A stretch of 64,000 bases of DNA from positions 23,862-87,861 of the forward strand of contig BPQB01000113.1 of NCBI GenBank assembly GCA_019973155.2, in the 5' to 3' direction. Positions 35,368 through 44,640 of this stretch are shown piece by piece. A program made the translations under genes and the position numbers. The notes under the pieces were generated by a model that saw only the letters and a program-made list of their open reading frames with translations, did no database searches and was not told the DNA's origin. Origin of the DNA: Phanerochaete sordida. Lineage: Eukaryota > Basidiomycota > Agaricomycetes > Polyporales > Phanerochaetaceae. Numbering within the stretch: the first letter of the stretch is position 1; each line of letters starts with the position of its first letter.

Positions 35368-36741
35368 ATACAAGCAGCTTTCGATGCCTTCGTTGGCATC
35401 AAGATAACGTCACCTCACGTTAGACATGGCTGCTGTGGCAAACGAAGGTTCTTGCGCTCAGAACGTATCCTCAGAGACAACTGCGGGCGTTAGCGGACTC
35501 TGTTTGCACTCCCGATGCCATGACCACGTAGCTCGGGATATGTCGAACGAAATTAAATCGGAACTCGGGTAGGGGATACTACCACCCAGGTGAAGTGCTG
35601 TATGGAGGCGGGGGATGACGAGAGTTCAAAACAAAGGGCAGAAATAAGGCTCTCTCAAGTAAATAAAAAGTTGCAGACTTTCATGATGTGGTTGACTCAA
35701 AGGCTGGCATCGAACCTACGTCGGTGCTCGACCTCGCTGAACGATGTCAATCGTAGCGGTCCAGCTTGAAGCTTGAAGCTGATCAGTACCTCGTAGAGGT
35801 TGGACGCAGTCTATAGCAGCTGGAGCATTAGTAATGTTAGAGTTGGCGAGATACCACGAATGGACGAGCAACAAGCATGATGACCTGCTATGGCAAGCGT
35901 CGGAGTGCAAGTCGAGCGGAGAAGGTCTATTCGCCTGGCGGCCGTAGTGCATAATTGCAGATGCTGGACGCTATGAGGATGTTGATATCAGAGCAGATTC
36001 AGGAAGGCGCTCCTGTCAAGGGTCGCCGAAATGTTTTGGGACGCTCTGAAGTCGAACGACTCGAGCCCGCCCTAGGGCGCCTACAGACCTGCATTTGAAT
36101 TTAAACTCCGAACCCGTGGTGGCGTCCCGCCGTCAGGAGCGACCACCACCACCATCACCGTTGCCGCTATCGCGACCGCTGCGTATACCGCAGTGAGGAT
36201 TACTTCATGCGTAGCGACGTACGAACCCGCCGCCATATCATCGAAAATGCCGCCACCAAAATTGTTGCCTGTACACTCTCGACACCCTGACCTACCCCCT
36301 TTCGTTCCCGCGAACATCATGCTCTCTACACCACCTTACAAACCCCATACTGAAGACGCGAGAGCATGTCAATTTTGCTCAGATCCCCAGCCACACATTC
36401 ATTTAAGGTCATCTGTCGTCGCCCTTACCCCTAATCGTAGTCGCCCCGCCGACAGCCGTCAGCGACGGTCATCCTACCTCGACGCCACCTTCGTGCCTTC
36501 ACCACGGTCGCAGAAGCGGTGCGCTCGACGTCGCAGCCGTCCCTTTCCTAACCCGCGCGACAAAGCGGCGTGTGCCCGCTTTCGTCTGGCAAAGCGACGG
36601 CCATCTGCATCACCGCCGAAGGAAACCCCTGAGCTCTGCTCCCCACTCGCGCAGCCCTTGCAGCTCGCCACTATTTCCCACATTGCCCGGTGCGCCTCAG
36701 CAGACCTTCAGCTAGAGCACGAGTCAGTTGCGGCGTCCGTC
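35368..36741. other. intergenic region left of the retrotransposon
   Basis: About 1.4 kb without a supported gene. A 223-codon plus frame (36193-36864) runs into the LTR and is Arg/Pro/Ser-rich without a domain, so I reject it as a gene. No tRNA or other RNA gene was recognised. This is the left flank of the insertion site. Confidence 0.4.
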
Positions 36742-36746
36742 GTTGG
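36742..36746. repeat. target-site duplication, left copy (GTTGG)
   Basis: The five bases GTTGG directly abut the left LTR and recur at 41778-41782 directly after the right LTR, as expected for an integrase-generated 5-bp duplication. Confidence 0.85.
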
Positions 36747-37142
36747 TATTGTTTGTGCGCAGACGAGAGGATGTGAGGATGATGAGATGAATTCGAGGGA
36801 ACGAGAATACAGGTTTATATACTGTAATTACTTTTGTCTCCGCGTGTCTAAAGGGAGATATTAACGAGAGTGAAAACTGTGGGAATGAAATACCGAGTCA
36901 GGACGGAATCTAATCTAGAGGGATTAATCAGGAGCGGAATCTAATCTGCTTATTACTAAGATGAGTCTTATCAATCTTGGAGCCGGCGTCGGTAGTCCCG
37001 ACGCCTTCGTCTATACTAGGCAGCGCCGACGGCGCATCGCTGATGCGCCCGGCGCATCGAACCTTCGGCCGCGCTCTGTCGGCTCTCTTCACCGCCGAGT
37101 GGCGGGCTTGCCTTCAGCCTGCGGCCTCCGGATTTCACAACA
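36747..37142 (-). repeat. 3' LTR of the copia element (left in the window)
   Basis: 396 bp, and by eye identical to 41382-41777. In coding orientation it begins TGTTGTGAAATCC and ends CAAACAATA. Preceded inside the element by a purine-rich tract. Being the downstream LTR of a minus-strand element, it would provide the polyadenylation end. Confidence 0.95.
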
Positions 37143-37153
37143 CTCCCCCTCAA
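37143..37153 (-). other. polypurine tract of the retrotransposon
   Basis: On the minus strand TTGAGGGGGAG immediately precedes the 3' LTR. It overlaps the TGA stop codon of the Gag-Pol frame. This is the expected plus-strand priming site. Confidence 0.8.
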
Positions 37154-40100
37154 CGAGCAGTCATGTTCGCGAGGGAAAGCGCGGCGGAGTGCTTGGGCTT
37201 CGAGAGGGCCTTCGTGAACATGTCGGCGACGTTGTCTTCGGAGGCGCAGTGGACGACCTTGATATCGCCTGACTTGATGCGTTCGCGGATGAAGTGGTGC
37301 CGGATGTCGATGTGTTTGGAGCGCGCGTGGAACTGGTTGTCGTGCGCGTAGGCGATCGAAGCTTGGTTGTCTGTGAACAGGATGGTTGGTGAGTCCGTGA
37401 TGACGCCGAGTTCGCCGAGGAGATGGCGAAGCCAGACGGCCTCCTTGGCCGCGTGGGAGAGGGCGATGTACTCGGCTTCCATCGTCGAGAGTGCGACGGT
37501 CGCTTGCTTCTTGGAGGACCACGAGATCACGCCGTTTCCCAGGCGGAAAGCGTAGCCCGAGATTGATCGTCGGTCCGAGAGTGACTGCGCCCAGTCGGCG
37601 TCAGAGTAGCCAGTAGGGTCTAGGCCGCGTGAGGCGCCGTACGTGATACCGAGGGTCTGTGTGCCCTTGAGGTATCGAAAGACGTGTTTGACGGCTGTCC
37701 AGTGCGTGGCCGAGGGGCGCGAGGTGAATTGACTGAGGGTCTGGACGGCGAAGGAGATGTCGGGCCTGGTGCCGATGGCAGCGTACATGAGGGAACCGAT
37801 GGCGGCGGCGTAGGGCGCTTCAATGGGCGCTTCGTCTTCTGTCAGCGGGATGAGCTTGACGTTCGGGTCGAGAGGCGTCGCGACCGGGTTACAGTCTAGC
37901 ATCCCGAAACGTTCGAGGATGACTGTGATGTAGCGGTTCTGATGGATCGTGATGGTGCGGCGGGTGCGATCGCGGTCGACCTGAATACCGACGAAGTTCT
38001 TGAGGGCACCGGTCTGCGTGATGGCGAAGTGGTGAGCGATGTCGGCCTTGAGTTCCTCGAGCGCTGGGCGCTTCCCGTATAAGGTAGTGTCGTCCACGTG
38101 TAGGAGTGCGAGGGTGAGCGAGTCGGACCGCTTGAAGTAGACGCACGGGTCTGCGGTCGATCGGGTGTAGCCGAGGAGGTTCGTGAGGACGTGGTTGAGG
38201 AGTTCGTTCCAGGCGCGCCCGGCTTGCTTGAGGCCGTAGATGGCCTTGCGTAGCACGAGGGTTGAGCCGGAGTTGTCTTCGTAGCCGGGCGGTTGGCGCA
38301 TGTAGATCGGCTCCTCGAGTGTCGCGTTGAGGTACGCGCCCGTGTAGTCGATGGTGTCGTCATCGAGATCGAAGTCCGCGGCAATAGCGGCGCAGAGTCT
38401 GAAACTCTCGAGTCGGACGACGGGAGCGTAAGTGTCGAAGTAGTCTTGTCCGGGGATCTGGGAAAAACCTTGCGCGACGAGCCGAGCCTTGTACTTCGCG
38501 ATGTTCCCTTCCGAGTCGCGTTTGATCGCGAAGACCCAGCGGCAGCCAATGGCCTTGCGGCCTTCCGGGAGCGTGGTCTTCTCGTAGGTGTGGAGTTCTT
38601 GGAGCTGGGACATTTCGGCGTCCATGGCTTCTTTCCACTGCGGCCAATCATCTCTCCCCCTGACCTCGTCAAGGGTGCGGGGATGGTCGTAGTCGATGGC
38701 CGCGTAGCAGACGTGCGCTTGGGCGCTCCGAGAGTGATCGGAGGCCGGGTCGAAGAATTCCTCGTCGGAGGACTCGGCCTTCTTCAAAACGCGCTCCCCC
38801 GTGTTGTGGAGCGTGTTGTAGTCGAGGCGTAGGCGTGGGCGACGAGTCGTGACGTTCCGATCGAGGAGGGCGGCGCGGAGGCTCGGGGGAGTCGAGAAAC
38901 TGGTTCCTTCAGCCTTGAATGGCGACGGCGCGTTGCTCCGTGATGGGGTGCCTGGCGTGGTGGCGCGTGATGGCGGTGATGCGGTTTCTGTGTCGGGAGC
39001 GGGAGACTGCGCCGGCGCGGAATCGCTCTCCCCCTCAAGGGTGAAGGGGACAGAAGGCGGCTCCGGGGTGCGGCGGAAAATGACGTCCCGGGAGACGAGC
39101 ACTTGGCGCAGCCCGGGGACGAAGTAGCGCCAGCCGGCGCTGGCGCCGCCAACCCCGGTGAAGGTGTATTGTTCGCTCTTGGCGGAGAGCTTGTCGCGCC
39201 GATTCTCGGGTACGAGGACCCAGCATGGCTCGCCGAACTCATGCGCGTCTTGCACATTCGGCTTCGAGCCCCAGAAGGCCTCGTGCGGGGTCGTGCCTTT
39301 CAGCGCGCGGGTGGGCGTCCGATTCTTGAGAAAACACGCGTACGCCCAGGCCTCCTGCCACAGAAACTTGGGCAGGGAGCGCGCGATCAGCATAGCGCGG
39401 GCGCGTTCGGCGAGCGTGCGGTTCAGACGTTCGGCGACGCCGTTCTGCGCGGGGGAGTAGGGAGCCGTGGTGCGGATCACGATGCCGCGAGATTCGGCGT
39501 ACTGGCGGAACTGTCCGGCGGTGTACTCCTTGGCGTTGTCAACGTGAACGATCTTGACCTTGTGACCGGTCTGGCGCTCGATCAGCTGTTCGTGCTTCTT
39601 GAAGCGGTCGAGTGCCGCGTCGCGAGACTTCATGAAGTCCACGCCGACGAAGCGGGACTTGGCATCTGTGAACGTGATCACGTAGCTGTTCCCCTGGAGG
39701 GACGTGACGCGTGCCGGTCCCCAGATGTCGGAGTAGATGATAGCGCCGATCTGATCGGCGGACCCTGTGGCGATCTCGGGGAAAGGGGCCCGAGCATGCT
39801 TGGCTTGGACGCACGCGTCGCATTCGAAATCAGGGTCCGATGACGTATCCACTGTCATCCCGTCGACCAGACCCTGACGGTGCATTTCCTGCAGCTGCGT
39901 GGTGTTGATGTGACCGAGGGCACAGTGCCACTCGTACCACGTCCGCTTGGAAGGCTGGGCAGCGAGCGCGAACGTCGAAGCGGAGGTCGGGGACGTAGGG
40001 GAGGGCGGGACGGCGCGCATGTCCATGCGGTAGAGGTACTTGCCGGCCCGGAGCCGGTGTCCCACCGCGACGGTACGAGCGCCTCGCTTGACGTGTAGCG

Positions 40101-41214
40101 TGGTGCCTTCGCCGACGAAAGTCATGCCGGCGGCGGTGCAGCGTCCGAGTGCGAGCAGATTGTGGGACATGTCCGGTGCCCACAGGCAGTCGTTTAGCAT
40201 TGCCGTCTTCCGTCCTTCGGGAGTGTCGAACTCGACGCGGACGGTGCCTTGTCCTGGCGCGGCACAGACGCCGGCGCCTACGACGGTGTGGCCCGATAGT
40301 TCCGTGAACGTCGTGAATGCCGCCCGGTCCCGGACAATGTGCTTGTCGGACGCGGTGTCGCCAAGCCATACTTCGTTGCCGGTTGCGAAGCTGAGTGTGG
40401 TGGCGGTGGCGGCAAAGCTGTACGATTCGTTGTCGGTTTCGACGTCGGCGGCCTCGGCGGCGTTCGCGTGATGCGTGTTGGACCCTGAGCCGGATCCTTG
40501 GTTCGATGATCGACAGACGTTCCGCAGATGGCCTTCCTTGCCGCAGCCGTGACAGTAGACGCCCTTCAGGAACTTGGATTTCCTCGGCTTCTGTGCCGAG
40601 AATCTCCCGTTCCGGGCGGCAAGGGCGGTCGTGGTGCCGGTCTTTTCTTCGCGACGCATGTGTTCGCTGAGGATGTCCCCGATGACAACGGAGGACTTGG
40701 TGACATTCTTCTGTGCCTGAACGAAAGGACCCCAGGACTCGGGGAGTGCAGAGAGAATGTTGAATGCGAACTCATCGTCTGGAACGGTGCCTCCACTCAT
40801 GGTAAGCTCCTGCCTCATCTTCGTCATCTTTCTGATTTCCTCCTCTATGTTCGCCCCTTCCTCCATCTCGTACTTCTGTAGGCGCTTCGAGAGCGTGATC
40901 TTCGCCATGACGCCTTGGGCGGCGTACAGGCTCTTGAGCGTGTCCCACGCGTCCTTCGACGTTTCGCAAGTGGCGATGTGTACCGCGACCTCGGAGGAAC
41001 ATCGGAGTCGGATAGCGCTAAGCGCCTTCCGGTCCTTCTTCTTCCACGCGGTGACGGCGGTTGCTGGTTCGGTGGGGATAGTCGTTTCCCCCTTCGCGTA
41101 TTCGAGTAGGTCCATCTCGGTGAGGATGTCTTCTTCCTGGACGCACCAAGAGAAGTAGTTTTCGGAGCCCTTGAGGGGCTCAATGCGTACGGAGTGCGAC
41201 GATGTTTCCGACAT
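37150..41214 (-). CDS. copia Gag-Pol polyprotein, single frame, 1354 aa
   Basis: One uninterrupted frame. The Gag part starts MSETSSHSVRIEPLKGSENY and carries a CCHC zinc knuckle CHGCGKEGHLRNVC. The protease region has WLGDTASDKHIV, where D-T-A stands for the usual D-S/T-G. The GAG-pre-integrase segment is YEWHCALGHINTTQLQEMH. The integrase core has IYSDIWGPA, VHVDNAKEYTAGQ and AQNGVAERLNRTL, supplying the DDE triad. Reverse transcriptase has WVFAIKRDSEGN, RLVAQGFSQIPGQDYFDTYA, YGLKQAGRAWNELL and LLHVDDTTLYG, with HVDD in place of the usual YVDD. RNase H has TGYSDADWA, STMEAEYIAL and KHIDIRHHFIRE. There is no frameshift between gag and pol. Confidence 0.96.
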   Translation of the reverse strand: MSETSSHSVRIEPLKGSENYFSWCVQEEDILTEMDLLEYAKGETTIPTEPATAVTAWKKKDRKALSAIRLRCSSEVAVHIATCETSKDAWDTLKSLYAAQGVMAKITLSKRLQKYEMEEGANIEEEIRKMTKMRQELTMSGGTVPDDEFAFNILSALPESWGPFVQAQKNVTKSSVVIGDILSEHMRREEKTGTTTALAARNGRFSAQKPRKSKFLKGVYCHGCGKEGHLRNVCRSSNQGSGSGSNTHHANAAEAADVETDNESYSFAATATTLSFATGNEVWLGDTASDKHIVRDRAAFTTFTELSGHTVVGAGVCAAPGQGTVRVEFDTPEGRKTAMLNDCLWAPDMSHNLLALGRCTAAGMTFVGEGTTLHVKRGARTVAVGHRLRAGKYLYRMDMRAVPPSPTSPTSASTFALAAQPSKRTWYEWHCALGHINTTQLQEMHRQGLVDGMTVDTSSDPDFECDACVQAKHARAPFPEIATGSADQIGAIIYSDIWGPARVTSLQGNSYVITFTDAKSRFVGVDFMKSRDAALDRFKKHEQLIERQTGHKVKIVHVDNAKEYTAGQFRQYAESRGIVIRTTAPYSPAQNGVAERLNRTLAERARAMLIARSLPKFLWQEAWAYACFLKNRTPTRALKGTTPHEAFWGSKPNVQDAHEFGEPCWVLVPENRRDKLSAKSEQYTFTGVGGASAGWRYFVPGLRQVLVSRDVIFRRTPEPPSVPFTLEGESDSAPAQSPAPDTETASPPSRATTPGTPSRSNAPSPFKAEGTSFSTPPSLRAALLDRNVTTRRPRLRLDYNTLHNTGERVLKKAESSDEEFFDPASDHSRSAQAHVCYAAIDYDHPRTLDEVRGRDDWPQWKEAMDAEMSQLQELHTYEKTTLPEGRKAIGCRWVFAIKRDSEGNIAKYKARLVAQGFSQIPGQDYFDTYAPVVRLESFRLCAAIAADFDLDDDTIDYTGAYLNATLEEPIYMRQPPGYEDNSGSTLVLRKAIYGLKQAGRAWNELLNHVLTNLLGYTRSTADPCVYFKRSDSLTLALLHVDDTTLYGKRPALEELKADIAHHFAITQTGALKNFVGIQVDRDRTRRTITIHQNRYITVILERFGMLDCNPVATPLDPNVKLIPLTEDEAPIEAPYAAAIGSLMYAAIGTRPDISFAVQTLSQFTSRPSATHWTAVKHVFRYLKGTQTLGITYGASRGLDPTGYSDADWAQSLSDRRSISGYAFRLGNGVISWSSKKQATVALSTMEAEYIALSHAAKEAVWLRHLLGELGVITDSPTILFTDNQASIAYAHDNQFHARSKHIDIRHHFIRERIKSGDIKVVHCASEDNVADMFTKALSKPKHSAALSLANMTAR

Positions 41215-41369
41215 CTTGAAGTCGCGTGGCGGGATCAGCGATCTGGCGCCTGAGAGATCTTCGACGTATCTGACGTCACAGAGAGATCCGCGATGGATCG
41301 GCAGTCAGGGTTCGGTTCGCGATGACCGATAGCAGTGATGGAGTGTTTCTGGGGGCGGTTTAGAGCGCG

Positions 41370-41381
41370 GGGCTCATAACC
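41370..41381 (-). other. primer-binding site, half tRNA-iMet type
   Basis: Directly inside the 5' LTR the plus strand reads GGGCTCATAACC, the anticodon stem-loop sequence of eukaryotic initiator tRNA-Met. The minus (genomic RNA) strand is therefore complementary to the anticodon region and not to the 3' CCA end. Drosophila copia uses a 5' half-molecule of tRNA-iMet cut in the anticodon arm in this way (established for copia). Confidence 0.75.
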
Positions 41382-41777
41382 TATTGTTTGTGCGCAGACG
41401 AGAGGATGTGAGGATGATGAGATGAATTCGAGGGAACGAGAATACAGGTTTATATACTGTAATTACTTTTGTCTCCGCGTGTCTAAAGGGAGATATTAAC
41501 GAGAGTGAAAACTGTGGGAATGAAATACCGAGTCAGGACGGAATCTAATCTAGAGGGATTAATCAGGAGCGGAATCTAATCTGCTTATTACTAAGATGAG
41601 TCTTATCAATCTTGGAGCCGGCGTCGGTAGTCCCGACGCCTTCGTCTATACTAGGCAGCGCCGACGGCGCATCGCTGATGCGCCCGGCGCATCGAACCTT
41701 CGGCCGCGCTCTGTCGGCTCTCTTCACCGCCGAGTGGCGGGCTTGCCTTCAGCCTGCGGCCTCCGGATTTCACAACA
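41382..41777 (-). repeat. 5' LTR of the copia element (right in the window)
   Basis: 396 bp, matching the left LTR base for base as far as I can read. This is the upstream LTR for the minus-strand coding frame and should carry its promoter. The Gag start lies about 170 bp inside. Confidence 0.95.
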
Positions 41778-41782
41778 GTTGG
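41778..41782. repeat. target-site duplication, right copy (GTTGG)
   Basis: GTTGG follows the right LTR and matches 36742-36746. Confidence 0.85.
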
Positions 41783-42209
41783 CTCTCAGGTGCGGTGGGG
41801 AGATACCTGGCAAGCTCTGCTCATGCTAGCCGCGGACATGGAGAGAACATCAGCGGAGGGATAGCGCGACTGGTACCTTGACAACTACGCGCTCGAGTGC
41901 GAAGCCCTACGCAAAACAAAGATGTATTTTCCTTTCTTTGTTCCCCTATTCGGACGGTCTCTACTTACCCCCACACTGACTTCCCGCGTTTCCCCCCGTC
42001 GCTTCACCTATGTTACTGTGCCACCGGTGGTTCTGCTTAGCAGAGTAGCGGAGTGCTAGTCCGGCCAACGTCCCGCTTGCAGTAGCGTACTATCCGCGTA
42101 CTTTTTGGTCGTAGGTTGACGAGGCTCCTCACGGATGTCCTGAGCTTATGTAAGCGTAGTCAACTGAATCCAACCTCGTTCTCGTTCTTTCCCAACCGCC
42201 TCCCTCGCC
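41783..42209. other. intergenic right flank of the retrotransposon
   Basis: About 430 bases without a gene. The last 40 bases resemble the leader of the intact TMEM242-like gene (compare 50905-50945). The rest has no match that I can see in the window. Confidence 0.4.
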
Positions 42210-43813
42210 ATGCCGACTTCCGCTTCCGGCAGACCAGACGACACCCAGACGCCGTCCAAGTCGCAGGGCATCCCGTGCTGTGTGCCCGTCTTCCTCGTAC
42301 GCCAGGCCCCTCCCCTCGCGCTGCCGTCCCGCTCACCTCTCCCTTTCGCATCTCCTTCCACGTCAGCACGCATGTCTAGCTGGCCCTCACGACCGCCGTG
42401 CTCGTCGTCCCAGTCGTGCTGCTACGGAGACACAACTCGACGGTGCGCAGCAAAGCGCTGAAGGACGCCCCGCGATGCTCATGGTCATGGGCGGCGCACT
42501 GGTGTCGGTGTGGGGTCTCCCATGGAATGGCCGCGTTGTAGACCCTCATTTCCTGAGAACCTATCCTTCCACCGCCGCGCACTAGCTTGAGCCTTTCAGT
42601 TCAGCACCCCGCTCGCTTCGACGCAACCAACGCCGCGCCCGTCGACATCCCATTCGCCGTGAAACCCCCAGGGCCAACCCGAAAGCGACACCATGTTCTC
42701 TCGAAACTGAACAGCTTGCCCAAACTGCGACCCGATCTGCCACCGTTTCCACTACATGATGACGGATTTCCGACGAGGGAAGATGACTCCGATATTCCGT
42801 TTCCGGCACCGAGGCCAGTCTCGCCGACAGAGAGCGTGAGAGGAGGAATGATGAAACGAGTATCGAGATCACTGAGCACGGAGGTCTTCGACACAATAAC
42901 ACGCGTAGCGATACCCAAGACGGTGAAGTCTTCAACAATGATTTTTGCGTCCGGTGCGTCCGAACCTGCTCGCCTGGTCTTCCCATCTGACGCTCTGCTA
43001 GATTCCATTCGCTCAGTCGCGCGAGCCCAGCGATATTCACTCGCTAGTCCCAAGGAACCACTCGGCCCTCTACTGAGAGCGTCCTAACACCAATCACCCC
43101 CGTCTCAGATGGCAAGCTTGCTGCGGACGGGAAGTTCGGCGGCTCCTTACGCTCCATACTGAAGCCCAATAATACGTCAGGCACGGGTCGGAGTGTCCGC
43201 TTCTGCTCGCTAGATGCGCACCCGTGTCATCAGCCCCGAGGCCTCCAGTGCAAACGAGATAGAAGACCCGAAGGTGTTCGGTCGCTTGCAGAAGTCAGTT
43301 GCATCAAGACCATCCGCGCGGCAGGTCTTCTCTGCACCGCCTCTCCCTCCACCAGCAAAGGATGCTGGGCCGTCTACGCCCGGCCTAGCATTGATGATGG
43401 CCCCGTTGTCGCTGCTGGAGGTCAGACTTACATCGGTGTCAAGGACGTGCGTGCGCTCTCTATTCGTCACTACTCTGACGCTCACTTCCTCTCGACTATC
43501 CGTAGACGCAAGCATTTGCCGACCGCATGCGCATCCTCGGTCGCACGAAACTCCCCGTGCTCTCCTAGCGCATACACCGGCCGCCGGCGGACGAAAACCA
43601 CGCCGCGACATCCGGAACGACCCCGTGCGCGTCGATGCGCCGCACACCGTCGTCAGCGCCGAGAGCGGCGAGGCGTAGGGGGCGTGGCCCGACGCGGAGA
43701 AGCGACTCGTGGACGCGTACGAGCGCGACGGCTTCTCGGGGTGGGCGGAGGCGGCGCTCCAGGAGCTCGAGGCGGAGGGCAAGTCAGAGAGGCGGAAACG
43801 GGGGCACGAGTAG
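42210..43813 (+). pseudogene. TMEM242-like pseudogene, deleted and interrupted
   Basis: Degraded copy of the gene at 50946-51821. The start MPTSASGRPDDTQTP aligns with MSTSAPARPDDAQTP, and the first intron is conserved. After KALKDAP about 174 bases equivalent to roughly 51210-51383 are missing. Homology resumes at CTCATGGTCATGGGCGGCGC, then stops at about 42518. It returns at about 43423 with QTYIGVKD and continues to the end at 43813. In the last exon the codon after GEA is a stop (near 43678), while the intact copy reads EWAWPDAEK. The copy cannot make the full protein. Confidence 0.85.
42519..43423 (+). other. foreign gene fragment inserted in the TMEM242 pseudogene
   Basis: A segment of about 900 bp absent from the intact paralogue. 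It holds coding-like sequence: an open frame to 43087 (KLNSLPKLRPDLPPFPLHDD, SALLDSIRSVARAQRYSL type Ser/Pro-rich text), then LRSILKPNNTSGTGRSVRF, then after a frame change near 43213 RVISPEASSANEIEDPKVFG. SVRF inside a Lys/Arg context resembles a PP1-docking RVxF motif. The peptide reads like part of a larger disordered host protein that I cannot name. The frame change and lack of a complete gene suggest a captured fragment. I found no clear terminal repeats or target duplication. Confidence 0.55.
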
Positions 43814-43904
43814 AGCTCGGTTTGCCGCTCAGGCCGTGCACGGCCTGCTCAGATGCTTGTATCGTTCCGTGATGACTCCCATCCAAGAGGCACATAGCCA
43901 TTAA

Positions 43905-44280
43905 TACATTCAACGCTGGCAGATGCGCAACATTCAGCGACTCCAGCCCTCTAGGATGAGAAGATTGTTCTGCGCCTGCTCTGTGACAGGCGGAAGCCTA
44001 CTGCCCCATCCGTCGCTGCCGGCATAGAAGCCCCGTATCAGGTTCTCGACCTCCTCCGCCGACATCTTGATGCATTCCTGCGGATCTGTGGGCACGAACC
44101 ATCAGAATCATGATATCTCTGAGATACAATGTTCCCACTATTGCTGATCTTCTTGCCCTAGCGCCCCGTGAAGTGCTGCAGGGACGGCATGAAGAGCTTG
44201 GCAACCTCTTCCTCAATCGTATCGCGCCCGTCGCCACCGTTCTGGAGGACGCGCACGAGGCGGTGACGGTCGGCGCCACG
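43905..44280 (-). pseudogene. EXO70 3'-end fragment, copy 1
   Basis: About 375 bp aligning with the last part of the intact EXO70 gene (51905-52275). It includes the region for FYAGSDGGG and the last intron, but carries substitutions (for example GGGGCAG to GGCAGTAG-type changes around the C-terminal codons). It ends abruptly at the position equivalent to about 52275. Its position relative to the TMEM242 pseudogene is the same convergent arrangement as in the intact pair. Confidence 0.85.
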
Positions 44281-44640
44281 TTCTGATGAGTACATACGCA
44301 ATCTCTGCTTCCATAAATTATAGACATGAAGTACCAATGTGCTACATTCTAGGGTTAGATCTTATGAAGTGTTACATACAGTGATACCGAGTCTCGTGCA
44401 ATACATAATGGTGGGGTACCGGTCATATATAGACGTGGTCTGAAGGCTCGGGGTGTAGGTATAGATATCGCTGTGGCCGTCAAGACTAAGCATGCATTGC
44501 GGGAGGAATATTCCGGCCTTGAATACATGATGATTCGAGCGTGACTGGGACCCTGGGGCATGCTCAGCATCATAATCCATCGGAACACGATAAGACAGGC
44601 GCACCACGTTGGACACGCCAATCATCATGCCGGCAGCGTC

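Larger units (their letters stand above)
36747..41777 (-). mobile_element. complete Ty1/copia LTR retrotransposon, about 5.03 kb
   Basis: The element comprises two 396-bp LTRs, a primer-binding site next to the 5' LTR (41370-41381), one intact Gag-Pol frame (37150-41214) and a polypurine tract next to the 3' LTR (37143-37153). It is flanked by a GTTGG duplication. Domain order protease, integrase, reverse transcriptase, RNase H defines the copia superfamily. LTR identity and the intact frame suggest a recent insertion. It lies between the formyltransferase gene and the rearranged TMEM242/EXO70 region and does not interrupt a recognisable gene. Confidence 0.95.

Noticed and set aside
35690..35760. 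Possible tRNA T-arm-like sequence (GGTTCGATGCC on the minus strand)
   Set aside because: No matching acceptor, D or anticodon stems could be paired around it.
36193..36864. 223-codon plus-strand frame left of the retrotransposon
   Set aside because: It runs into the LTR, so its end is made by the insertion, and its Arg/Pro/Ser text shows no domain.
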